Shown one piece after another: positions 16,994 through 24,222 of a stretch of 28,605 bases of DNA. Source of the stretch: an uncultured Flavobacterium sp. (GTDB lineage: Bacteria; Bacteroidota; Bacteroidia; Flavobacteriales; Flavobacteriaceae); contig NZ_CALBSN010000190.1 of NCBI RefSeq assembly GCF_937967675.1, forward strand, positions 1 through 28,605. Reading direction: 5' to 3'. Under the pieces are notes generated by a model that was given only the letters and a program-made list of their open reading frames with translations, was not told the origin of the DNA and ran no database searches. The number at the start of each line of letters is the position of its first letter. Positions within the stretch are counted from its first letter, which is position 1. Position numbers and translations under genes: made by a program.

Positions 16994-17757
16994 TGAAAAA
17001 ATTATTCAAGCTTATATTAAACACCATTCCTCGCCCAATATTGATTCGTTTGAGTATTGTGGTGCGTCCAATTTTAGCTTTTTTATTAAAAGGAAATCGT
17101 TTTACAGATCCTATTGATGGAAAAAGCTTTCGTATGTTTTTACCTTATGGATATGGAACACAACGAAACAACGTTTTATCGCCAAGTACTCTTTCTTTAG
17201 AGAGACACCGTTTACTATGGTTGTATTTACAAAACGAAACGGATTTTTTTACGGCTCCCAAAAAAGTATTGCACTTTGCACCCGAGCAGGAATTTTACAA
17301 ACGTTTTAAAAAACAATCGAATTTAGATTACACTACTACCGATTTGTTTTCACCATTAGCCGATGTAAAAGCTGATATTTGTAATTTACCTTTTGAAGAT
17401 AATTCTTATGATATGATTTTGTGTAATCACGTTTTGGAACACATTCCAGATGACACAAAAGCGATGCAAGAATTATATCGCGTTTTAAAATCCGGGGGAA
17501 TGGGCATCTTTCAAATCCCACAAGACTTATCAAGGGCGACTACTTTTGCAGATGATTCGATTACCGACCCAAAAGAAAGAGCAAAAATCTTCGGTCAATA
17601 CGATCACGTAAGGGTTTATGGAAGAGATTACTTTGATAAACTAAGAAGTATTGGTTTTAAAGTAAATGAAGTAGACTACACCAAAACAATTGCTCCCGAA
17701 TTAGTAGAAAAATATTGTTTATCAAAAGGAGAAATTATTCCGGTTTGTTATAAATAA
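16993..17757 (+). CDS. Class I SAM-dependent methyltransferase
   Basis: A 254-residue protein with a Methyltransf_11-type core from about residue 95. It contains LPFEDNSYDMILCNHVLEHIPDD and LYRVLKSGGMGIFQIPQ, the typical motif II/III region. Motif I is atypical: where glycine-rich VLDVGCGTG is expected, it has KVLHFAPEQEF, with no glycine. The first 35 residues are basic and hydrophobic (LFKLILNTIPRPILIRL...), which suggests membrane association. The substrate is unknown. It starts one base inside the map stop codon and ends at a bidirectional terminator, so it is probably always co-expressed with map. Confidence 0.85.
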   Translation: MKKLFKLILNTIPRPILIRLSIVVRPILAFLLKGNRFTDPIDGKSFRMFLPYGYGTQRNNVLSPSTLSLERHRLLWLYLQNETDFFTAPKKVLHFAPEQEFYKRFKKQSNLDYTTTDLFSPLADVKADICNLPFEDNSYDMILCNHVLEHIPDDTKAMQELYRVLKSGGMGIFQIPQDLSRATTFADDSITDPKERAKIFGQYDHVRVYGRDYFDKLRSIGFKVNEVDYTKTIAPELVEKYCLSKGEIIPVCYK

Positions 17758-17759
17758 AA

Positions 17760-17788
17760 AAAAAGGCTTTCAATGTGAAAGCCTTTTT
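17760..17788. terminator. Bidirectional terminator between the methyltransferase gene and apbE
   Basis: A perfect 13-bp stem (AAAAAGGCTTTCA, loop ATG, TGAAAGCCTTTTT) is flanked by A and T runs. It lies between convergent genes. Confidence 0.92.
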
Positions 17789-17793
17789 CTTCA

Positions 17794-18810
17794 TTACTCT
17801 TTAATTATAGATTTGAAATTTTCTGTTACGAATCGTTGCATTTTATTATCTGAATCTGAATATAAAAGCATTACATGCAATTCTGGATGTTTTTGTAAAA
17901 ACACCTTACTTTCTTCTAAACTCATTAACATAAAAGCTGTAGCATAACCATCAGACAAACCAGATGATTTTGATAAAACGGTTGCACTTAACACATTGTT
18001 TTTTTGAGCCAATCCTGTTTTTGGATTGATGATGTGAACAAACTTCTTACCGGTTTTTTCATCAATCATTACTTTTCTATAATTCCCTGAAGTTGCCATT
18101 CCTAAGTTATCCAAATTCACTTTGGAAATTAACGTGCGTTCTTCTGGTTTTTGTAAGGGATCGTCGATTCCTACTACCCAGTTCTTGTTGTCGATTGTGT
18201 TTTTACCTAAAGCAAATAATTCTCCTCCTATTTCTACAATCGCATTTTCAATTCCTTTCGCTTTTAAATAATTCACAACCACATCTACCGAATATCCTTG
18301 AGCGATTGCATTAAAATCGATGAAAGTTTCTTTATACTTTTTTGATATGGTCTTATTTGCATTTAAAGCAATCTTATCAAAACCTACGAATTGCAACAAA
18401 CTATCGATTTGTTTTGGAGCTAAATCTTGATGCTTTTTATTGGGACCAAAACCATAAGCGTTTACTAAAACACCAATTGTTGGGTCGAACAAACCATTCG
18501 TTTCTTTATAAATCTGATTTGAAAGCTGGAATGTTTCTATAAAAAAATCATCTACAACAACTGTTGAATCTCCAGCATTTATTTTAGAAATTTTAGAGTC
18601 TGGTCGATACGTGGAAAGCGATAAATCAAAAGCTGTTAACAACGAATCTATTTGATTTTTAGTTACTTTTTCTTCAGTTGAAATGTATTTTATAGAATAC
18701 GTACTCCCTTGTGCATCGCCTTGAATGGTGTAAAAATCTATAGTTTTAGTACATGAAGTAAATAAAATTGCTACAATTAGAAAACTACAAAATCTCTTTA
18801 ATTCCTTCAT
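17794..18810 (-). CDS. apbE: FAD:protein FMN transferase (flavinylates NQR subunits), lipoprotein
   Basis: Attaches FMN through a phosphoester bond to threonine in target proteins, here most likely NqrC and NqrB encoded upstream. The 338-residue product has a lipoprotein signal ending LFTSC (Cys20), which places it on the periplasmic face. ApbE features include QGSTYSIKY, the acidic/aromatic VNAYGFGPNKKH stretch, DFNAIAQGYSVD (flavin and metal site), IVEIGGELFALG, SGNYRK and HIINPKTG. The N-terminus overlaps the end of the preceding small gene by 26 bp, so translation of the two is coupled. It ends just before a bidirectional terminator. Confidence 0.96.
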   Translation of the reverse strand: MKELKRFCSFLIVAILFTSCTKTIDFYTIQGDAQGSTYSIKYISTEEKVTKNQIDSLLTAFDLSLSTYRPDSKISKINAGDSTVVVDDFFIETFQLSNQIYKETNGLFDPTIGVLVNAYGFGPNKKHQDLAPKQIDSLLQFVGFDKIALNANKTISKKYKETFIDFNAIAQGYSVDVVVNYLKAKGIENAIVEIGGELFALGKNTIDNKNWVVGIDDPLQKPEERTLISKVNLDNLGMATSGNYRKVMIDEKTGKKFVHIINPKTGLAQKNNVLSATVLSKSSGLSDGYATAFMLMSLEESKVFLQKHPELHVMLLYSDSDNKMQRFVTENFKSIIKE

Positions 18811-19150
18811 AATGTAAAATATAATCTTGATTTTTTAAAATCGGTTTTTCGAAATCTTCTGCGTTGGCAAAACCAACTCCTGCATACAACACTTTAGCTT
18901 TTTTCTCTTTGGCATGACTGATGAAGGTTTCCATGAAAACCACATCGTATTCCGCAGGATTATCTGGATAAGTTACCGCTTGTACCATTACAAAATGCAA
19001 CGTATTAGTAGGTTTATCAACACAAACAAATTGTGGATGTTTTTTCAACTGGCTGTTAATGGCGATGAACTCAAATCCTTGTTTTTCAAGTTCTTTTCCC
19101 ACGTGATTCATGGCCAAATGATGTAAGTCTTGTAGTGATAATGATTCCAT
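18785..19150 (-). CDS. Small conserved protein linked to apbE and nqr, function unknown
   Basis: A 121-residue soluble protein with no signal peptide. As I recall, proteins like this near flavobacterial nqr genes are often labelled 'NqrF', but it has no ferredoxin cysteine cluster, FAD motif or NAD motif, so that name would come from neighbourhood only. The visible pattern is a helix (LHHLAMNHVGKELEKQGFE), then a strand-rich alpha/beta region (HPQFVCVDKPTN, LHFVMVQAV, YDVVFMETFISHAKEKKAKVLYAGVG). This resembles small restriction-nuclease-like or thioredoxin-size folds, without proof of either. It overlaps apbE by 26 bp. A -7 box ends four bases before its ATG, which predicts a leaderless mRNA. 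A helper role in NQR flavinylation is only a guess from context. Confidence 0.82.
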   Translation of the reverse strand: MESLSLQDLHHLAMNHVGKELEKQGFEFIAINSQLKKHPQFVCVDKPTNTLHFVMVQAVTYPDNPAEYDVVFMETFISHAKEKKAKVLYAGVGFANAEDFEKPILKNQDYILHYEGIKEIL

Positions 19151-19154
19151 ATTG

Positions 19155-19162
19155 CAAAGGTA
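19155..19162 (-). promoter_or_regulatory. -7 promoter box of the small gene-apbE pair
   Basis: TACCTTTG on the minus strand is a perfect TAnnTTTG box. Only CAAT separates it from the ATG at 19150, so transcription should start at or next to the start codon (leaderless). Confidence 0.55.
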
Positions 19163-19201
19163 GTAAATGATTAAATAGAAATAAATAATTACATTAATTA
19201 C

Positions 19202-19546
19202 TTATTTTGACAACTGTATTAAAATAATTAATGGTATTAATAACCACAAAACTAAATTTAAAACAAAATCCTTTACTGATACAATTTCAACTTTTAATTT
19301 ATCTTTTTTAGAATTGAAAAACTTAAACACTAAGAATAACCAAACAAATCCAATTGGATAAAACCATAATTTATTTATTGTAGAATCTGAAGAAAAAGCA
19401 TAGGCTTTAAATCCAAAAAATTTAACTAAAAGAAAAAAATGAATTAATTGCATAATAAAAACCAAGCCTGATGCATTAAAAACAGGGTCATGATTTTTTT
19501 TAGAAAGAAAGAAACTATATATTTTTCTGAATATAAATGTATACAT
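19202..19546 (-). CDS. Small membrane protein with three predicted transmembrane segments, unknown
   Basis: A 114-residue protein that I do not recognise. Hydrophobic stretches at about residues 28-46 (GLVFIMQLIHFFLLVKFF), 64-78 (LWFYPIGFVWLFLVF) and 92-111 (VLNLVLWLLIPLIILIQ) give three likely membrane helices, with basic loops between them (FNSKKDKLK). It sits between nqrF and the apbE pair, on the same strand. The nqrF terminator lies immediately upstream, and a perfect -7 box TAATTTTG ends four bases before the ATG. It therefore seems to have its own leaderless transcript. Composition and codon use look like its neighbours. It could be an NQR-associated factor or an unrelated resident. 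Confidence 0.65.
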   Translation of the reverse strand: MYTFIFRKIYSFFLSKKNHDPVFNASGLVFIMQLIHFFLLVKFFGFKAYAFSSDSTINKLWFYPIGFVWLFLVFKFFNSKKDKLKVEIVSVKDFVLNLVLWLLIPLIILIQLSK

Positions 19547-19550
19547 GTAG

Positions 19551-19558
19551 CAAAATTA
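19551..19558 (-). promoter_or_regulatory. -7 promoter box of the small membrane protein gene
   Basis: TAATTTTG on the minus strand matches TAnnTTTG. It begins inside the U tract of the nqrF terminator and is separated from the ATG at 19546 by CTAC only. The geometry is the same as at 19155-19162. Confidence 0.45.
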
Positions 19559-19588
19559 AAAAAACCGACTCATTTCTGAATCGGTTTT
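19558..19588 (-). terminator. Terminator of the nqr operon
   Basis: On the minus strand, AAAACCGA...TCGGTTTT forms an 8-bp stem, extended by 3 bp past one mismatch, with a TTTC loop on the plus strand. A U tract follows (A run at 19558-19564). It lies 18 bp past the nqrF stop. Confidence 0.82.
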
Positions 19589-19605
19589 GATATATAAAAT
19601 TTGGA

Positions 19606-20907
19606 TTAACCTCCGAAGTCGTCGAAACGAACATTTTCTTTTGGCACACCCCAATCGTCACACATTTTTACAACGGCTTGATTCATCATCGGTGGTCCAC
19701 AGAAATAGAATTCGATATCTTCTGGTGCATCGTGTAATTTCAAGTGGTTATCGATAACTACGTTATGAATAAATCCTACGAAACCATCACCTTCTCCATT
19801 TGGTCCATCTTTCACTTTCCAGTTATCTTCAGGTAAAGGTTCAGATAACGCGATATGGAATTTGAAGTTAGGGAAATCTTTCTCTAAAGCTCTAAAATGA
19901 TCTACATAGAACAATTCACGTTTAGAACGACCTCCGTACCAATACGTAACTTTTCTTCCAGTTTTAACTGTACGGAATAAGTGGTACAAGTGCGAGCGCA
20001 TTGGCGCCATACCAGCTCCACCACCTACATACAACATTTCTGCTTCAGATTCGTTGATGAAGAATTCACCGTAAGGTCCAGAAACAGTTACAGTATCACC
20101 TGCTTTTCTTGAGAAAACGTATGAAGAAGCAATACCTGGGTTTACTTTCATCCAATCGTTTGTAGCTCTATCAAACGGAGGCGTTGCAATACGAACGTTT
20201 AACATGATTTTTCTTCCTTCTGCTGGGTAAGAAGCCATAGAGTAAGCTCTTTCAACCAATTCGTTATTTTTCATAACTAATGGCCATAATTTAAACTTAT
20301 CCCACTCTACTTGGAATTTATCAGGTTCACCTGGATGTTCTACTGGATGAGCTGTAATATCAATATCAGTAAATTTCACTTCACAAGCTGGGATTTCAAT
20401 TTGAATATAACCTCCTGCTTCGTAGTGCATATCTTCTGGTAACTCAACAATAAATTCTTTAATAAAAGAAGCTACGTTGTAGTTAGAATATACTTTTGCT
20501 TCGAATTTTTTGATACCAAAAATTTCTTCTGGCACTTCAATTACCATGTCTTGTTTTACTTTAACTTGACATCCTAATCTCCATCCTTCTGCTAATTCTT
20601 TACGAGTAAAGTTTGGTATTTCTGTTGGTAAAGGTTCTCCACCACCATCTAATACTTTACATTTACATTGTAAACAAGAACCTCCACCACCACAAGCTGA
20701 TGGTAAAAAGATTTTATTATTTCCTAAAGTAGAAAGTAAAGAACTTCCTCCTCCTACTTCGATTTCGTTTTCACCGTTAATTTTAATCTTAACAGCACCC
20801 GAGTTCACTAATTTAGATTTTGCATATAATAGCATAAACACCATCAGTAAAATAAGCGCTAAGAAAGCTAAAATTGAATATGTAATTAATTCTGTTATAC
20901 TAAACAT
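19606..20907 (-). CDS. nqrF: Na+-translocating NADH:quinone reductase subunit F
   Basis: The electron entry subunit: it oxidises NADH and passes electrons through FAD and a 2Fe-2S cluster. The 433 residues begin with one membrane anchor (about 8-28). A ferredoxin domain follows with Cys72, Cys78 and Cys81 (CGGGGSCLQCKC) plus Cys113. The ferredoxin-NADP reductase module has the FAD motif RAYSMASYP, the nucleotide-binding loop GGGAGMAPMRSHL, the C-terminal CGPPMMN and a terminal aromatic (VRFDDFGG). It is the last gene of nqrABCDEF, 25 bp after nqrE, and is followed by the operon terminator. Confidence 0.98.
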   Translation of the reverse strand: MFSITELITYSILAFLALILLMVFMLLYAKSKLVNSGAVKIKINGENEIEVGGGSSLLSTLGNNKIFLPSACGGGGSCLQCKCKVLDGGGEPLPTEIPNFTRKELAEGWRLGCQVKVKQDMVIEVPEEIFGIKKFEAKVYSNYNVASFIKEFIVELPEDMHYEAGGYIQIEIPACEVKFTDIDITAHPVEHPGEPDKFQVEWDKFKLWPLVMKNNELVERAYSMASYPAEGRKIMLNVRIATPPFDRATNDWMKVNPGIASSYVFSRKAGDTVTVSGPYGEFFINESEAEMLYVGGGAGMAPMRSHLYHLFRTVKTGRKVTYWYGGRSKRELFYVDHFRALEKDFPNFKFHIALSEPLPEDNWKVKDGPNGEGDGFVGFIHNVVIDNHLKLHDAPEDIEFYFCGPPMMNQAVVKMCDDWGVPKENVRFDDFGG

Positions 20908-20932
20908 GATTTCAATTTTTAATGTTATACTA

Positions 20933-21691
20933 TTATTTAACTACTTGAGTTGAATCTACTTTTACAGAATCTACAGCTACTTGAACTGAATCAACTACAG
21001 GAGTTTCAACAACAGCAGGGGCTGGAGTTGCTACTTTTGCTTCAGGCTTTTTGTTTAATGCGTTAAGGTCAATTCCTCCAAAACTCATGAAACCAATTGC
21101 CATTAAACCTGTTAAGATAAAAGTAATACCTAAACCTCTTAAAGGAGCTAATACGTTAGAATATTCCATTTTTTCACGAATAGCAGCCATTGCAACAATT
21201 GCAATTGTCCAACCAAGTCCAGATGCAAATCCGAAAGTTACTACATGACCTAATGAAGAATATACACCACCATCAACTCTTTGTTGCATGAATAATGAAC
21301 CTCCTAAGATAGCACAGTTTACTGCAATAAGTGGTAAGAAAATACCCAATGAGTTATATAATGAAGGTGAAAATTTCTCCACAATCATCTCTACTAACTG
21401 TACCATTGTTGCTACAGAAGCGATGAATAAAATGAAAGTTAAAAAGCTTAAATCTAATTCAGCTAACGATGGATCTAACCAAGCTAATGCGCCAGCACCT
21501 AAAACATAGTGATAAATTAAATAGTTTAATGGAACCGTAATTACTTGTACAAAGGTTACAGCAATTCCAAGACCTATAGCTGTTGATACTTTTTTAGAAA
21601 CGGCCAAAAATGAACACATTCCTAAGAAGTATGCAAAAATCATGTTATCAATGAAAACTGATTTTAAAAATATATTGATATATTCAAACAT
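20933..21691 (-). CDS. nqrE: Na+-translocating NADH:quinone reductase subunit E, with C-terminal extension
   Basis: An integral membrane subunit with about six helices. With NqrD it coordinates the intramembrane iron-sulfur centre; the matching cysteines are Cys26 ([11 protein letters not shown]) and Cys126 (VNCAILGG). Residues 1-208 are the normal subunit ([35 protein letters not shown]-like [11 protein letters not shown]). About 44 extra residues follow, rich in Val, Ala, Pro, Asp and Ser with an irregular VDSVQV/VDSVKV/VDSTQV repeat. The tail should be outside the membrane, and its role is unknown. The start lies 5 bp after nqrD. Confidence 0.96.
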   Translation of the reverse strand: MFEYINIFLKSVFIDNMIFAYFLGMCSFLAVSKKVSTAIGLGIAVTFVQVITVPLNYLIYHYVLGAGALAWLDPSLAELDLSFLTFILFIASVATMVQLVEMIVEKFSPSLYNSLGIFLPLIAVNCAILGGSLFMQQRVDGGVYSSLGHVVTFGFASGLGWTIAIVAMAAIREKMEYSNVLAPLRGLGITFILTGLMAIGFMSFGGIDLNALNKKPEAKVATPAPAVVETPVVDSVQVAVDSVKVDSTQVVK

Positions 21692-21696
21692 AGCTA

Positions 21697-22362
21697 TTAT
21701 TTTTTCTCGATTAATTTCTTGTTAATACTTCTCTGTACCCAAATTACAATACCTACCATAACCAAGGCCATTGGAGCTAATAACATGAATCCGTTATTAA
21801 CATATCCTGTAGCATACAATCCCGTTTTTTCAACAGAGTTTCCAAGAATTTCGATTCCGAATAATTTTCCTGAACCAAATAATTCTCTAAAAAATGCTAC
21901 TATCATTAAAATGATTCCATATCCTAAACCGTTTCCTAAACCATCTAAGAATGATGGCCATGGTTTGTTACCTAAAGCAAAAGCTTCAAAACGTCCCATT
22001 AAGATACAGTTAGTAATAATTAATCCTACGAATACTGATAACTGTTTGCTGATATCATATGCATAAGCTTTCAAAATTTGGTCAACCAAAATTACTAAAG
22101 CAGCTGCTACAACCAACTGAACAATGATACGGATTCTACTTGGAATTAAGTTTCTTAATAATGATATAATTACGTTACCAAAAGCCACTACAGCAGTTAC
22201 TGAAAGTGCCATTACAAAGGCGTTTTTCATTTGAACTGTTACCGCTAAAGCCGAACAAATACCTAATACCTGAACGGTTACTGGGTTATCGTCATTAAAT
22301 GGATTCGTAATTAATTTAATATTACTTTTTGAAAATAATCCTTCTTTGTTGTTTTCTGCCAT
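21697..22362 (-). CDS. nqrD: Na+-translocating NADH:quinone reductase subunit D
   Basis: An integral membrane subunit of 221 residues, homologous to NqrE and packed against it in inverted topology. It supplies Cys36 ([11 protein letters not shown]) and Cys119 ([11 protein letters not shown]) to the shared iron-sulfur centre. Other family features are the [17 protein letters not shown] start of the first helix, [39 protein letters not shown] and a closing [13 protein letters not shown] helix. It lies 5 bp after nqrC and 5 bp before nqrE in the operon. Confidence 0.98.
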   Translation of the reverse strand: MAENNKEGLFSKSNIKLITNPFNDDNPVTVQVLGICSALAVTVQMKNAFVMALSVTAVVAFGNVIISLLRNLIPSRIRIIVQLVVAAALVILVDQILKAYAYDISKQLSVFVGLIITNCILMGRFEAFALGNKPWPSFLDGLGNGLGYGIILMIVAFFRELFGSGKLFGIEILGNSVEKTGLYATGYVNNGFMLLAPMALVMVGIVIWVQRSINKKLIEKK

Positions 22363-22367
22363 GACGA

Positions 22368-23051
22368 TTATTTTTTAATAGATTTTAAATATTTTTCATA
22401 TGGTTTTAAACCTCTAACTAACATTTCGGTTACACCATTACCCGTTAAAGTAGCACCTGAAATTGCATCAACTTCACCATCAGCTTTGTTGTCTTTTCCA
22501 GAATATCCTTTAACTACTTTTAAACCTTGTAAATTTCCGTTTGCATCAAAAACACTCTCTCCAATAAAACTTTTTTGGAAATAATCTTGTGTAATTTCAC
22601 CACCTAAACCAGGTGTTTCACCTTTGTGGTCAAATACGATACCGTCAACTTTCAAGTTCTCATCTATAGAAACATAACCCCAGATAGCATCCCATAATCC
22701 CATTCCTCTTACTGGAATAACATAGAATTTTTTACCATCTTTTTCAGCATTAAAAATTGGAAATTTTCCTTTTTCTTTAGCAATATCAACAGTAAAAGCT
22801 TCTTTACTGATTTCTGTTCCATTCTCATCAAAAACTACTTCGCTAATGATGTGTTTTTTATATGCTTCTTCTGAAGCGTCTCTTTCTACAGCTACTCCAA
22901 ACGATTTTAGAATGTACTGCATTTTCTCTTTCTTAATGTTTGCCTCTTGATCTGGCTTAAGTGCTGTTGCAGCAAATGCTAAAGCAGAAGCTACTAACAC
23001 AACCATTACAGTCGCAAACAAAAATGTATATCCGTTACTTTCTCTATTCAT
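22368..23051 (-). CDS. nqrC: Na+-translocating NADH:quinone reductase subunit C (covalent FMN)
   Basis: A 227-residue subunit with an N-terminal membrane anchor (about 8-30) and a periplasmic FMN-binding domain. The acceptor threonine is Thr201 in [10 protein letters not shown], the consensus ApbE flavinylation site; ApbE is encoded at the end of this locus. Other family features are the [15 protein letters not shown] and [13 protein letters not shown] segments, which surround the flavin. It accepts electrons from the membrane cluster of NqrD/E and passes them to NqrB. It lies 2 bp after nqrB and 5 bp before nqrD. Confidence 0.98.
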   Translation of the reverse strand: MNRESNGYTFLFATVMVVLVASALAFAATALKPDQEANIKKEKMQYILKSFGVAVERDASEEAYKKHIISEVVFDENGTEISKEAFTVDIAKEKGKFPIFNAEKDGKKFYVIPVRGMGLWDAIWGYVSIDENLKVDGIVFDHKGETPGLGGEITQDYFQKSFIGESVFDANGNLQGLKVVKGYSGKDNKADGEVDAISGATLTGNGVTEMLVRGLKPYEKYLKSIKK

Positions 23052-23053
23052 GA

Positions 23054-24217
23054 CTATGCAGATTTTAATTGTTTAGACTTTGCCAACCTTTTCTTTCTCT
23101 TAGCAATGTTTCCATTAACTACGAAATAATCAATTGTTGGAGCTAAAGTATTCATTAACAAGATAGCCAACATTACTCCTTCTGGATAAGCTGGGTTGAA
23201 AACTCTAATTAAAATACTAAAGAATCCTATTAATAAACCGTAGATGATTTTTCCTTTATCGGTTTGAGCCGCAGAAACTGGATCCGTTGCCATGAACACA
23301 ATACCAAAAGCAAAACCTCCAACTACTAAGTGATTCATCCAATCAAAATTCATTAAAGCCGTTAAACCAACAGCATTGAACATCAAAGCAGTTAAAGCCG
23401 CTCCAATTACTCCAGAAACCATAATTTTCCAACTACCTACTCCTGTTGCAATTAAAATAAATGCACCAATTAAAATTGCTATAGTTGATGTTTCACCAAT
23501 AGAACCCGGAATAAATCCTAAGAACATATCCATAGTCGAATACGTTACTTCTTTTCCTTGTGCTAATGAACCTAAAATAGTTTCACCTGATACACCATCA
23601 ATTGTAGTAGCATCGCTAACCCAAATTTTATCTCCCGACATGAATGTAGGATAAGCAAAGAATGCAAAAGCACGCGCTAATAAAGCCGGGTTGAAAATAT
23701 TCATACCTGTTCCTCCAAAAGCTTCTTTACCAATTACTACTGCGAAAGCAACTGAAATAGCTAACATCCATAAAGGCAAATCAACTGGCATAACCATTGG
23801 AATTAACAAACCAGACACTAAGTATCCTTCGTTAACTTCGTGACCTCTAAAAATTGCAAAAGCAAATTCGATACCTAATCCTACTGCATACGATACAATA
23901 ATCATTGGTAATACTTTCCATAATCCGTGGAAAAATAAATTTGCAAATGACATGTCAGAACCTTCAATTTGGATGAAGTGTTGGTAACCTGCATTATATA
24001 TTCCGAATATCAATGCTGGAATTAAAGCTAAAACTACTGTAATCATAGTTCTCTTTAAATCTACTGCATCTCTAATGTGCGCACCATGCTTTGTTGTATG
24101 ATTAGGCACATATAAAAATGTATCTAATGCATTGATAGCAGGAGCGAATTTTTCAAATTTTTGCCCTTTCTCAAAAGGCTTTTTCATTTGGTCTATTTTA
24201 TCTCTTAAAAACTTCAT
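23054..24217 (-). CDS. nqrB: Na+-translocating NADH:quinone reductase subunit B (covalent FMN, Na+ channel)
   Basis: The largest membrane subunit, 387 residues with about ten helices, holding riboflavin, covalent FMN and the sodium path. The covalent site is Thr213 in DGVSGET, where A of the usual SGAT is replaced by E; this still fits the looser ApbE target pattern. Conserved stretches include RDAVDLKRTM, RGHEVNEGYLVSGLLIPMVMP, KEAFGGTGMNIFNPALLARAFAFFAYP, FMATDPVSAAQTDKGK, and NPAYPEGVMLAILLMNTLAPTID near the end. It lies 5 bp after nqrA and 2 bp before nqrC. Confidence 0.98.
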   Translation of the reverse strand: MKFLRDKIDQMKKPFEKGQKFEKFAPAINALDTFLYVPNHTTKHGAHIRDAVDLKRTMITVVLALIPALIFGIYNAGYQHFIQIEGSDMSFANLFFHGLWKVLPMIIVSYAVGLGIEFAFAIFRGHEVNEGYLVSGLLIPMVMPVDLPLWMLAISVAFAVVIGKEAFGGTGMNIFNPALLARAFAFFAYPTFMSGDKIWVSDATTIDGVSGETILGSLAQGKEVTYSTMDMFLGFIPGSIGETSTIAILIGAFILIATGVGSWKIMVSGVIGAALTALMFNAVGLTALMNFDWMNHLVVGGFAFGIVFMATDPVSAAQTDKGKIIYGLLIGFFSILIRVFNPAYPEGVMLAILLMNTLAPTIDYFVVNGNIAKRKKRLAKSKQLKSA

Positions 24218-24222
24218 AGCTA

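Noticed and set aside
20919..20935. A TACTATTA half-site at the nqrE-nqrF junction resembling the shared operator
   Set aside because: Only one arm matches; the other (TTAATGTT) does not. No promoter box follows it and it lies inside an operon, so it is a chance match in A/T-rich DNA.
21719..22066. A 115-codon open frame antisense to nqrD
   Set aside because: Its Pro/Asn/Ile-rich composition mirrors the membrane helices of nqrD on the other strand. No family features or promoter are visible.
23376..23654. A 92-codon open frame antisense to nqrB
   Set aside because: It is a shadow of a conserved gene in a low-complexity membrane region.
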